The translations under genes were made by a program, and so were the position numbers. Below the pieces are notes generated by a model. The model was not told where the DNA came from. It searched no databases and saw nothing but the letters and a program-made list of their open reading frames with translations. From Chlorobiaceae bacterium (GTDB taxonomy: Bacteria > Bacteroidota > Chlorobiia > Chlorobiales > Chlorobiaceae): a stretch of DNA of 64,000 nt. The stretch lies in the NCBI GenBank assembly GCA_013334965.1, contig JAAXWO010000005.1, forward strand, positions 122,627 to 186,626, in the 5' to 3' direction. Of the stretch, positions 27,891-35,646 are shown in pieces (within the stretch, counting starts at the first letter, position 1; each line of letters begins with the position of its first letter).

Positions 27891-28874
27891 TTGACTGAAA
27901 AAGCCATAGAGTTCGAAGGGATAGAACCGGTCATAGTTTTCGGTCCTTATGACAGCTACCTGAAAAGAGTTCGGGAAGCGTTTCCCGACATACACATAAA
28001 CGCCCGTGGAACGAAAATTTCCTTCAGCGGCGAAGACCCCGACCTGACTGCCGTAGAAAAAATATTCAGGGAGATCATCTTCCTGGCCGACCAGCACGGC
28101 GAGGTGTTGGCCAACGACGTCGATGCGCTGGTCAGCCTTGCCCTGTCCCCTGTTTCACGTCCGTTGCTCTCCCGCGCCGGCGATGTCGACGTGATCGTCG
28201 AAACAAAGGATTATGTAGTCAAGGCAAAGACTGACGGCCAGAGAAGGATGGTAGCCGAAGCGAGGTCCAATGATATCGTATTCGCCATCGGCCCGGCAGG
28301 AACCGGCAAAACCTACACAGCCGTCGCGATTGCCGTGGCTGCATGGAACGCAAAAACCATCAAGCGGATCGTACTTGCCCGGCCTGCTGTTGAAGCCGGA
28401 GAAAGTCTCGGGTTCCTTCCCGGTGACCTCGCCCAGAAGATCGACCCTTACCTGAGGCCCCTGTACGACGCACTCCAGGACATGCTGACCGCTGAAAAGC
28501 TCAAGTTCCTGACGGAGCGTCGAGTCATAGAAATCGTACCTCTGGCCTATATGAGAGGCCGGACGCTGAACAACGCCTTCATCATCCTCGACGAAGCCCA
28601 GAACGCATCGAGCAAACAGATGAAGATGTGTCTGACAAGGCTTGGAGTCAATTCGAAAGCGATAATAACCGGCGACGTCACCCAGGTTGACCTCCCTGAA
28701 AAGATGGAGTCGGGTCTTCTTAACGCGCAGGAGATCCTCAAGGGGATCAAGGGAATAAGCTTCGTGTTTCTCGACAAGTCGGATGTGGTCCGTCATCGTC
28801 TCGTCAAGGACATCATCAACGCCTATGAGCAGGAGGAGGAGCAGCGGCATCCCCAGAAAAAAAAGGAACTTTGA
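27891..28874 (+). CDS. phoH: PhoH-like ATPase
   Basis: A 327-residue P-loop protein. Residues 1-110 form the N-terminal KH-like part and the rest a RecA-like ATPase: Walker A GPAGTGKT near residue 134 and Walker B FIILDEAQN near residue 229. PhoH proteins are linked to RNA metabolism, often next to ybeY. The start is taken as TTG 27891, 5 bases after the hldD stop with AGGA upstream; an in-frame ATG at 27846 would lie inside hldD and adds a non-homologous start. A -10 box of the next gene begins just after its stop. Confidence 0.9.
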   Translation: MTEKAIEFEGIEPVIVFGPYDSYLKRVREAFPDIHINARGTKISFSGEDPDLTAVEKIFREIIFLADQHGEVLANDVDALVSLALSPVSRPLLSRAGDVDVIVETKDYVVKAKTDGQRRMVAEARSNDIVFAIGPAGTGKTYTAVAIAVAAWNAKTIKRIVLARPAVEAGESLGFLPGDLAQKIDPYLRPLYDALQDMLTAEKLKFLTERRVIEIVPLAYMRGRTLNNAFIILDEAQNASSKQMKMCLTRLGVNSKAIITGDVTQVDLPEKMESGLLNAQEILKGIKGISFVFLDKSDVVRHRLVKDIINAYEQEEEQRHPQKKKEL

Positions 28875-28875
28875 C

Positions 28876-28881
28876 TATAAT
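28876..28881 (+). promoter_or_regulatory. Candidate -10 element for the first ferredoxin
   Basis: A perfect TATAAT begins 2 bases after the phoH stop and 71 bases before the ferredoxin ATG hit its ORF. No matching -35 is visible at 16-18 bases upstream, so this is tentative. Confidence 0.35.
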
Positions 28882-28952
28882 GCCCATGTTTGTCTTATAA
28901 CGTCGAAACCGGCGTTTTTCGAGAACCGTTCAACCCCTAATCAAACAGAACT

Positions 28953-29141
28953 ATGGCACACCGTATTACCGACGAATGCACCTACTGCGGTGCATGTGAA
29001 CCGGAATGTCCAGTCAACGCAATCACCCCGGGCGACAGCACCTACGTCATTGATGAAAACGTTTGCGTCGACTGCGTCGGACACAATGACGAGCCCGCCT
29101 GCGTGGCCGTATGCCCGGTCGACTGCATCTTCAAGGTATAA
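28953..29141 (+). CDS. 2[4Fe-4S] ferredoxin, Chlorobium type (copy 1)
   Basis: A 62-residue soluble ferredoxin. The first cluster motif is CTYCGACEPECP (residues 9-20); the second is CVDC, eight residues, then CVAVCP, the extended CX2CX8CX3C form found in Chlorobium and Allochromatium. In green sulfur bacteria such ferredoxins accept electrons from the type I reaction centre and pass them to FNR, nitrogenase and the reductive TCA cycle synthases. A second, similar gene follows 335 bases downstream. The products share about two thirds of their residues and differ most between the clusters and at the C-terminus. Confidence 0.95.
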   Translation: MAHRITDECTYCGACEPECPVNAITPGDSTYVIDENVCVDCVGHNDEPACVAVCPVDCIFKV

Positions 29142-29476
29142 GGAAACCAATATCCTGAATTCCATTGCCATAGCATCTACCGAATTTCCTGCAGTGGGAT
29201 TCTCGCCGTTCCGATGAGCTGGAACCGGGTTTGGATGACCTACCTTGCAATCAAACCTGCATCTCCTTTCAGGAATGAGGGTTTGGTTCTGTCGATCAGC
29301 CAAATCATGCTTCATGACTCTTTTCAGGTAGCCTGCTGCCGCCCTGCGACTATTAAAGGGAGAAGAGCTAAATTCATTCGGCTCTTTTTTTCAGGCTCGA
29401 AAAAAGTTTATATTATTGCGACTCCATCGAAATCGTTCTTTCTTATTTTTATAACACTCAAAGCACGTCTGTCAAA
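29142..29476 (+). other. 335-base gap between the two ferredoxin genes
   Basis: The left half has ordinary composition, the right half (from about 29360) is AT-rich and presumably holds a separate promoter for the second ferredoxin, although no pair of consensus boxes with good spacing stands out. No gene, hairpin or repeat was recognised. Confidence 0.4.
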
Positions 29477-29665
29477 ATGGCACTGTATATCACCGAAGAA
29501 TGCACCTACTGCGGTGCTTGCGAACCTGAATGCCCTGTCACCGCCATCACTGCCGGTAACGACATCTATGTTATCGATGCAGCTTCATGCACCGAATGTG
29601 TCGGTTATGCCGATGCTCCGGCTTGCGTTGCTGTCTGCCCGGCAGAGTGCATCGTCCAGGGTTGA
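29477..29665 (+). CDS. 2[4Fe-4S] ferredoxin, Chlorobium type (copy 2)
   Basis: A 62-residue paralogue of the preceding ferredoxin, with the same cysteine spacing: CTYCGACEPECP at residues 9-20 and CTEC-x8-CVAVCP in the second half. It is more Ala-rich and has lost most of the basic residues. Tandem ferredoxins of this kind are typical of green sulfur bacteria and are photosystem electron carriers. A strong terminator follows 20 bases after the stop, which suggests high expression. Confidence 0.95.
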   Translation: MALYITEECTYCGACEPECPVTAITAGNDIYVIDAASCTECVGYADAPACVAVCPAECIVQG

Positions 29666-29684
29666 TCTCTCCCGTATTGCCTTA

Positions 29685-29722
29685 TAAAAAAAGAGGCCGG
29701 TGCAAACCGGCCTCTTTTTTTA
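29685..29722 (+). terminator. Strong terminator after the ferredoxin pair
   Basis: A perfect 17-base stem (29685-29701 with 29706-29722) around a GCAA tetraloop, core GAGGCCGGT, with A and T tracts on either side. It works in both directions by sequence. Confidence 0.93.
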
Positions 29723-29816
29723 TTTATTCCCCAATCTTACCCCCGCACCATTTCAAACATTCCTCCAAATCCCTCCCGCTTCACTACTCACTCTGCATTT
29801 ATTCATAACTCATCAT

Positions 29817-30119
29817 TCATAATTCATAATCCCCCACCCTTCTTTCCAATGTCGCCCCGCCGATAAACGGCTTCAGCGCTTCATGCTCAGGATGGCGTTG
29901 ATACGCTTCCAGAGCCTCCCTGTCGGCGAATTCCGAATAGAGGACTACGTCGGCAGAACTGTCGGAACAGCTGAAATCGAGTCCGACCTCGATGGAAACC
30001 AGTCCCGGAATCCTGCCGGCAAGAGCTTCGAGCTTCTCCTTGATGAGACGGGCATTGAGCCCGGAATCGTTGCCATGGGCTGAATCCTTGAGGCGCCACA
30101 TGACGATATGCTTGACCAT
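29817..30119 (-). CDS. Dabb-domain (stress-responsive A/B barrel) protein
   Basis: A 100-residue protein with the Dabb signature: MVKHIVMWRLKD at the start, LKEKL/LAGRIPGLVSIEVGLDF in the middle and DREALEAYQRHPEHEALKPF near residue 67. Dabb proteins are small dimeric ferredoxin-like barrels; a few are enzymes (olivetolic acid cyclase), but most have no known role. A thioesterase gene lies upstream on the same strand with a terminator in between, so they are probably separate units. Confidence 0.85.
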   Translation of the reverse strand: MVKHIVMWRLKDSAHGNDSGLNARLIKEKLEALAGRIPGLVSIEVGLDFSCSDSSADVVLYSEFADREALEAYQRHPEHEALKPFIGGATLERRVGDYEL

Positions 30120-30144
30120 GAGCTGAACAGATATGCGTTACATG

Positions 30145-30163
30145 AAAAAAGCCCGGAACGGGC
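30145..30163 (-). terminator. Terminator after the thioesterase gene
   Basis: On the minus strand GCCCG-TTC-CGGGC is followed directly by six T. It lies 13 bases past the thioesterase stop. Confidence 0.7.
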
Positions 30164-30175
30164 GTGTATAAAATT

Positions 30176-30628
30176 TTAATTCTTTGACTTACCGATGATG
30201 CGGAGAGCTTCGGCCTCATCTGCAACCAGATCGAACGCATCCAGAAACTCTTCCGGAACCCGTTTGGGACGTCCGGTTTCGGGATCGACACATACCCACA
30301 GCGTTTCGGCTTTCGCAAGAATCCTTGTCGTTCCGGCTTTCGTCAACAGATACCTTCGCACCGACTGGCAGTCCCTGATCCCCTCAATCCAGGTATGGAG
30401 ATCAAGCTGGTCACCGGCAAAAGCCGAAATGAAATATTCTATCGTATGTTTTCGTACGACCCAGATCGCCCGGTTCTGCCTGTAACGTTCAAGGGTCCAC
30501 CCCTCAGAGGCCGTGTGTTCCGTCGCCACTTCCTGCATCCAGCGAAGGTATTCGATATTGCTCACATGTCCATACATGTCGATCGAAGAGTCCGGCACGA
30601 AAAAGGTATGGGTGAATACGCTTCGCAT
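30176..30628 (-). CDS. 4-hydroxybenzoyl-CoA thioesterase-type hotdog acyl-CoA thioesterase
   Basis: A 150-residue hotdog-fold protein of the YbgC/FadM group. SSIDMYGHVSNIEYLRWMQE near residue 15 has the conserved Asp and the GHVNN-like active-site stretch. It would hydrolyse acyl-CoA or acyl-ACP in the cytosol. The carboxypeptidase gene lies 12 bases upstream on the same strand, so co-transcription is likely. Substrate unknown. Confidence 0.85.
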   Translation of the reverse strand: MRSVFTHTFFVPDSSIDMYGHVSNIEYLRWMQEVATEHTASEGWTLERYRQNRAIWVVRKHTIEYFISAFAGDQLDLHTWIEGIRDCQSVRRYLLTKAGTTRILAKAETLWVCVDPETGRPKRVPEEFLDAFDLVADEAEALRIIGKSKN

Positions 30629-30640
30629 CGACTTCCCCGA

Positions 30641-32068
30641 TCAACTCTTCGCCGGGCGGACAGCCTGCTGCCCTGACATTGAAAGCTGCTCCTTTCTGGC
30701 GTTGCGCTGTTTTGCAGATTTTGCGTCGGGGCTGTTCCTTCTTTTCGTCTTCATGGCCGTCCTGACGGCGGGCTGCGCCTTCCTGGTCGATTTCATCGCA
30801 ACCCTGACCTCTGATCGTTTTTTTGCTGCCTTCATCGCCAGGCGGGTTTCCTGACGCGCACCGATCTTCGATTTTACCGCCACACGTTCCTGGCGGCTCT
30901 TTTTTGCCTTCAGGGCAATCCTTTGCCCTGATTGCGACTTGGCTTTTTGGGTCAGTGCGACCCTGGACCCGGCGGGAATACGCTTTGCAACCCTGACGGA
31001 TGGCGCCGATTTCTCCTTGATATCGCGGCGGGCGACAACTCCTGAAGCAGATCCGCCTGCGTCACCCTGACGGGCGAGCTTAAGACGTATGGCCGCCAGC
31101 GCCCTCTCACGTTCGACAAGCGCCTGGTTGACCGGCTGCTGATTCACAGGCACAGCCTTGACGACCCCGGTATCCTGACGAGGCGATTCGAGAGGCTGAA
31201 GCTGTTCGCGGTTGTTCGAGTCAAATCCGCGATCGAACATATCTGCCGCGACTGACCAGCGATCAGTTCGTGCATCGAGCATCACCATCAGCAGGTCCTT
31301 ACGATCCTTGATGGCCCTTGCGATCAGGCAGCGGCCTGCGCGTGCAGTATAACCGGTCTTTATGCCTACGGTGTAGGGATAGATCGCCAGGAGTTTGTTG
31401 TGGGTTTTCAGGCAATAGGTCTTACCGGTACCCAATTCAGTGAAAACGGCCTTGTCGAGCCTTGCTATCGCGTTGAACTCCGGGTTCCTGATCGCGCGTT
31501 CGGTGAGGATCATGAGGTCTCTTGCCGTCGACATGTTGCCAGCGTAAATGCCCTTGTCGTATCCTGCCGGATTGGTAAACGATGTATTGGTCATTCCGAG
31601 CGCCCTCGCACGAACGTTCATCATCGTAACGAAGGAGTCGATGCTTCCGCCCAGGTGTGATGCGATGGAGAATGCTGCGTCATTACTGGAATTGACCATG
31701 GCCGCCTTGACGAGGTCACGCAACCGGATCTTCTCGCCCTCTTTCAGGCCAGCCCTTGTCGGCTCGACCATCGTCGCCTCTTTCGGTATAGTCACAACTT
31801 CGTCCAGACGACCGCTCTCAATCGCCATCATGCTGGTCATGATCTTGGTGAGGCTCGCCGGAGAGACCGGCTTGTCGACATCCCTCGACATCAGGACATT
31901 CGAACTCCCGGTCTCCTTCAGGATGTAGGAGGTAACAGAAGCGTCGTCCTGCTCTATCTTCCTGGTTGCATCTGCGCGATGGGGAGCCACCGACAGGGCA
32001 AACGCAGTCAGGACTCCGCAGATCATCAGCCTCATGCCACGGAAACGACCATGCGCCCCCTTCTCCAT
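30641..32068 (-). CDS. D-alanyl-D-alanine carboxypeptidase (S11/PBP5-6 type) with basic repeat tail
   Basis: An exported penicillin-binding protein of about 475 residues that trims the terminal D-Ala from peptidoglycan. A signal peptide (LMICGVLTAFALSVAP, cut near ADA) is followed by the S11 domain: PASLTKIM (SxxK), NSSNDAAF (SxN) and GIKTGYT (KTG). From about residue 330 there is a Lys/Arg-rich tail with seven degenerate copies of R-[VIL]-A-x-K. The usual C-terminal amphipathic anchor is absent. Start uncertain: ATG 32068 gives the best signal peptide and has GGGGA upstream; 32119 and 32035 are options. Confidence 0.88.
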   Translation of the reverse strand: MEKGAHGRFRGMRLMICGVLTAFALSVAPHRADATRKIEQDDASVTSYILKETGSSNVLMSRDVDKPVSPASLTKIMTSMMAIESGRLDEVVTIPKEATMVEPTRAGLKEGEKIRLRDLVKAAMVNSSNDAAFSIASHLGGSIDSFVTMMNVRARALGMTNTSFTNPAGYDKGIYAGNMSTARDLMILTERAIRNPEFNAIARLDKAVFTELGTGKTYCLKTHNKLLAIYPYTVGIKTGYTARAGRCLIARAIKDRKDLLMVMLDARTDRWSVAADMFDRGFDSNNREQLQPLESPRQDTGVVKAVPVNQQPVNQALVERERALAAIRLKLARQGDAGGSASGVVARRDIKEKSAPSVRVAKRIPAGSRVALTQKAKSQSGQRIALKAKKSRQERVAVKSKIGARQETRLAMKAAKKRSEVRVAMKSTRKAQPAVRTAMKTKRRNSPDAKSAKQRNARKEQLSMSGQQAVRPAKS

Positions 32069-32216
32069 GCAAAGCGATCCCCTGACCGGGGCTACGGATT
32101 CCAGGATATTGTCTGACATAGTTGGCTGTTCTTGGTTAGGTATGACATGAAATATTGCAAAGAGATGCTGAAAAACCTTGAGAAAAAGCGATACCGTACA
32201 CTTTTTCCCGGGACTC

Positions 32217-32456
32217 TCAGTCAACCCCGGTCATTCGTCCTGACGGTGAGACTGGCTCCTGCCCCCCACGCAAACGGTCACAGGCCGAAAGCATTGACTG
32301 GTAAAGACGCACATCAAGCAGCACGACCGCACTTTTACCATGCTGGGTAAGCACCAGCGGTCGCCCGGTCTTCCGTACCTGGGTGACCAGTGACGCCGTG
32401 TTGGCCCTGAACTCCGACAACGGCCTGATATCGTTCTCAAGATCAATCCTGTCCAT
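32217..32456 (-). CDS. Phd/YefM-family antitoxin, no toxin adjacent
   Basis: A 79-residue protein. RPLSEFRANTASLVTQVRKTGRPLVLTQHGKSAVVLLDVRLY at residues 11-52 is a full Phd/YefM DNA-binding domain. These proteins normally repress their own operon and neutralise a downstream toxin (RelE, Doc or VapC type). Here the next gene on this strand, 148 bases on, is the carboxypeptidase and no toxin frame fits between. It may be an orphan repressor or act on an unlinked toxin. Confidence 0.85.
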   Translation of the reverse strand: MDRIDLENDIRPLSEFRANTASLVTQVRKTGRPLVLTQHGKSAVVLLDVRLYQSMLSACDRLRGGQEPVSPSGRMTGVD

Positions 32457-32553
32457 GCAGAAAATCCAAACAGTCCTTCGACTATATTACGTACAAAATT
32501 AATTACCCTGTATTGTACATAATTTTGTACAAATAAAAAAAAAGACAAACAGC

Positions 32554-32603
32554 CCCTGCTGACACATCCGGTCGACAGGCATGAACCCAGGAGTTCAGCA
32601 GGG
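32554..32603 (-). terminator. Possible terminator of the Rieske-flavodoxin gene
   Basis: On the minus strand CCCTGCTGA and TCAGCAGGG pair across a 32-base loop, and a run of nine T lies 10 bases beyond. The long loop makes it a weak candidate. Confidence 0.35.
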
Positions 32604-32728
32604 TTACAAGAAAACAGTTACGGGACAGCCAGGGATGATCAATCCATGTGAGCCGAATGGCAAAGCCTCGGCATGCGTCAGCGTCAGTGAAGAACGGAAC
32701 CAGCAGCCCCCGCCACCGGAACAGGGAC

Positions 32729-33856
32729 TCAGGGGTTGTCTTCCGGTTGGGACAGGGTTCCCGCCTCAGAGATTTTCGGTTTGGGAGTCTGCAATCGGGA
32801 AACGTCGATCTGCTTGACCTGTATGACAAGATTCATCGTATTGGTCACCAACTCCCTGATCGAACGTTTGACGTAACGGCTACGATTGAACCGTTCATAA
32901 TTATGCTCTGTGTCTTCGGCAATCCACCCACGGCTCCACCCGACGAAATTGAAGGGCGGAAAGGTGAACCCGAGATCGGTAAAGAAGGAGTTCAACTGTC
33001 CGACGACTCCCTGCACATTGTCCTGTCCGCCGGTGACGATAAACGATGCGACCTTATTCCTGATGAGTACCCGATCGTTCACCGTGATCTGGTTCTGGAC
33101 CGTATTGAGTCGCTCGGCCATCTTGTAGTAGAGCGAACATGCGTTGCCCCACCTGATCGGCGTCGCCAGGATAACGGCATCGGCCCACAGCACCATCGCC
33201 CGGTAAATCTCGTTCATTCCGTCGTCCGGGTCCATCTCGGATATCGAGCAAGGCCAGGTACACGCCTGTTCATGGCGGCTGTAGTACCCTTCGCAGTGCC
33301 GGAACTCCAGGTCGCGGAGGCGAATCATCCTGACCGAAGCGCCGAACCCGGTAGCTGCAAAATCAAGTGCGGCCTCCAGAGCGCTCTCCGAAGTTGAGGG
33401 ACGCGGGAGGTCACGGTTCATGTTGGTCGTCGAGATTCCGAGCACGTTCAGGGAGCTCGGGGTCACCTTGTACTCAAGGTTCCTCAGGTCGGCCAGCGGA
33501 TCGTCTTCATGAACCGAACGGAACCCGGGAATAAGCGGCTCTTCAGAGATGAAGATCATGCCGTCCAAGACCTGGACTCCGTACACGGCCTGTCTGTCCA
33601 GGTAACCGGCAGGCGCCAGACCCGTTTTCAGGTTATACTGCCATCCATGCCAGGGACAGACCACATAGAGTTCACCGTCATCGAGTTTCTGGACGTTCCC
33701 CTGGCCGAGATCGCCGCCCATGTGCTGACAGCTGCTCCCAAGCGCCGTCACGACACCGTCATAATGGAAAAGCGCGATGCTCTTTTGGCCTTGCCGGACC
33801 GATTTGCCGCTGTTCTCCGGTAGTTCGGACAGCGCGATGAGCGGAAGATAGTTCAT
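32729..33856 (-). CDS. Rieske [2Fe-2S] domain fused to a flavodoxin-like (FMN reductase) domain
   Basis: A 375-residue cytosolic protein. Residues 1-105 form a Rieske ferredoxin domain with CQH at 43-45 and CPWH at 67-70, the ligands of a Rieske cluster. From about residue 130 (VLGISTTNMN) to 320 it matches the NADPH-dependent FMN reductase / iron-sulfur flavoprotein fold, with ATPIRWGNACS near residue 222 as the flavin loop. Three Cys (HCEG...ACTWPC) sit where iron-sulfur flavoproteins bind a cluster, but a fourth is missing. ATG 33856, 14 bases after the LysE gene's stop, is chosen over upstream in-frame starts inside that gene. Reaction unknown; an oxidoreductase passing electrons between Rieske and FMN is the inference. 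Confidence 0.8.
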   Translation of the reverse strand: MNYLPLIALSELPENSGKSVRQGQKSIALFHYDGVVTALGSSCQHMGGDLGQGNVQKLDDGELYVVCPWHGWQYNLKTGLAPAGYLDRQAVYGVQVLDGMIFISEEPLIPGFRSVHEDDPLADLRNLEYKVTPSSLNVLGISTTNMNRDLPRPSTSESALEAALDFAATGFGASVRMIRLRDLEFRHCEGYYSRHEQACTWPCSISEMDPDDGMNEIYRAMVLWADAVILATPIRWGNACSLYYKMAERLNTVQNQITVNDRVLIRNKVASFIVTGGQDNVQGVVGQLNSFFTDLGFTFPPFNFVGWSRGWIAEDTEHNYERFNRSRYVKRSIRELVTNTMNLVIQVKQIDVSRLQTPKPKISEAGTLSQPEDNP

Positions 33857-33870
33857 GACAAAGTCCGGGT

Positions 33871-34497
33871 TCAGCGTTCTGATAATGCGAGTTTGAGGGC
33901 CAGTCCGACAAAAACGGCGGAGGCGACCCTGTTGATAAACTGCAGTGACGACGGAGAGCGGCGGAACCGATCTCCAAGTCCTCCGGCAGCAAGACTCAGC
34001 CCCCCAAAAACGATCATGGTCGCAAAAATGAAAACCGCTCCAAGCTGAAGAAACTGCAGAGCCATGGAACCGTGACGCGGATCGGCAAACTGGGGAAGAA
34101 AGGCAAGAAAAAAGAGCGACACCTTCGGATTGGTGAGGTTCATGATGATCCCTCTCCGGTAGAGATCCAGATCGGAAAGTGCGGGAACAGCCGCAGCCTG
34201 ATCGTTGACCGCCCCGGCTCGCCAGGCCTGCCATGCGAGATAGAGCAGATATAGGGCACCTGCCGTCTTGAGTATCATGAAAGCCATTGCTGAAGCCTGT
34301 ACGACGGCGGCGAGGCCGAAAGCGACGGCGAGCGTATGGCCCACAAGACCGGTGCAAAGACCGAGCGTAACGGCAAATCCTGCTTTACGGCCGTTCTGGG
34401 CCGACTGGGCGATGACGAACAGGTTGTCAGGCCCTGGGGAAAGTGCAAGAAGCAGGGCCGTCGAGAAAAATATGAAGAGCGTATGGCTTTCTATCAT
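33871..34497 (-). CDS. LysE/RhtB-family amino-acid exporter
   Basis: A 208-residue inner-membrane protein with six hydrophobic segments. LALSPGPDNLFVIAQSAQNGRKAGFAVTLG near residue 16 is the LysE/RhtB signature, and NLTNPKVSLFFLAFLPQF near 115 the second conserved block. Such proteins export amino acids (lysine, homoserine, threonine, leucine). It precedes the Rieske-flavodoxin gene by 14 bases on the same strand, but no functional link is apparent. Confidence 0.9.
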   Translation of the reverse strand: MIESHTLFIFFSTALLLALSPGPDNLFVIAQSAQNGRKAGFAVTLGLCTGLVGHTLAVAFGLAAVVQASAMAFMILKTAGALYLLYLAWQAWRAGAVNDQAAAVPALSDLDLYRRGIIMNLTNPKVSLFFLAFLPQFADPRHGSMALQFLQLGAVFIFATMIVFGGLSLAAGGLGDRFRRSPSSLQFINRVASAVFVGLALKLALSER

Positions 34498-34526
34498 GAA
34501 GTGATCGGTTAGTATTCAAGGCCGGA

Positions 34527-35021
34527 TCAATCAAGGATTTTCTGCAACAGAACGACATCGAACGACCGGCCATTTTTCAGGCCGATGCCAACGAGGCTCC
34601 CCTGTCGGGCAAATCCCCGTGCAAGATGAAAACCGAGGCTCACCTCATTGAGCGATGAAACCGATGCCAAAATCGAAGTTATCCCCATCTCCCTTGCACC
34701 ATCTTCGAGCGCAGCCAGGATCATCGAGCCAATGCCCATGCCTGTATACCCCGGGCCCAGGAAACAGGAGAGTTCGGCAGTCCGGGCGAAAGCCGGAATG
34801 TGGCTGTATGGTCGCAACGCTCCGAATCCTGCCATAACCCCTTCACCATCCCTTGCCGTCATGGCCGGATAGCCCTGACTGAAGCACATGAGGGAATCAA
34901 ACATCTCAAGCGAGACCGGATTTTCAGTATAGGTCGCAAAGGTATGCTCAACATAATGGTTGAAAATGGCGGCCATCTCTTCAAGATCCTCACCGACCAT
35001 CGGCATCAGTTCGACGCTCAT
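34527..35021 (-). CDS. GNAT-family N-acetyltransferase
   Basis: A 164-residue acetyl-CoA-dependent transferase. FNHYVEHTFATYTENPVSLEMF near residue 17 is the start usual in phosphinothricin-acetyltransferase-like GNATs, and CFLGPGYTGMGIGSMIL near residue 86 holds motif A with the acetyl-CoA pyrophosphate loop. Substrate unknown. Its start shares one base with the stop of the preceding membrane-protein gene (TGATG), so the two are translationally coupled. Confidence 0.85.
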   Translation of the reverse strand: MSVELMPMVGEDLEEMAAIFNHYVEHTFATYTENPVSLEMFDSLMCFSQGYPAMTARDGEGVMAGFGALRPYSHIPAFARTAELSCFLGPGYTGMGIGSMILAALEDGAREMGITSILASVSSLNEVSLGFHLARGFARQGSLVGIGLKNGRSFDVVLLQKILD

Positions 35022-35482
35022 CAGCGGAACTTCTCCTGTCGCTGGCCTGCCGCAAGCTTGCCGCCGTGGTGACCAAGCAGCACGACCACGGGAAGCATGG
35101 CGAACAGGCTCGCATTATATATCCAGAAAAGGATCCCCGTACCGTACATAACCTCGGGAAGCGAGATACGTATTGACAATGAGATGAGGCACAGGGCAAA
35201 CAACAGTGCCGAGAGCCTGATTTTTTTGGTAAACACCGGCGCCTTCGCCCCCTTGTACTTTTTTTTCCACTCACGGATACCTGTCAGAAAGGAAACAGGA
35301 ATACCGAGGAGCACGATGACCAGGAGGTGTTCGACCGTGTGCTCGAAAAACAGGTCCCTTGAAGTAAGCGCAAGAAGAAGATAGAGAACTGCGACAGGAA
35401 TGAGCCCGTTGCTGAAATGGGCTGCCACGGCATGAAGCAGCAGTGTCTTTTTCATCTCCTCAATAAACTTGACCGGCGTCAT
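35021..35482 (-). CDS. Small polytopic membrane protein, DUF2231-like
   Basis: A 153-residue protein with four hydrophobic segments. HAVAAHFSNGLIPVAVLYL near residue 17 and GHHGGKLA near 140 place conserved His residues at the two ends, as in DUF2231 and b-type-cytochrome-like membrane proteins. Heme binding is possible but unproven. A basic cytoplasmic loop (REWKKKYKGAKAP) separates helices 2 and 3. Coupled to the GNAT gene by a one-base overlap. Confidence 0.65.
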   Translation of the reverse strand: MTPVKFIEEMKKTLLLHAVAAHFSNGLIPVAVLYLLLALTSRDLFFEHTVEHLLVIVLLGIPVSFLTGIREWKKKYKGAKAPVFTKKIRLSALLFALCLISLSIRISLPEVMYGTGILFWIYNASLFAMLPVVVLLGHHGGKLAAGQRQEKFR

Positions 35483-35646
35483 ATGGGGGAAAGTTTGGGA
35501 GAGTTCGCGAAGTCCGCATAAAACTTATACACCGAAACACTTTACTAAAATTTACATTGTTGTGTGACGCCATGCAAGAACGCGATACAGCGGGCTTACC
35601 CGCCTTTTCATCGCTGCGACGGAAAAGTCCGGCGAATATTTGCCGC

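Noticed and set aside
29214..29687. 157-codon plus-strand frame across the ferredoxin gap
   Set aside because: It overlaps the second ferredoxin in another frame, which has conserved cysteine motifs.
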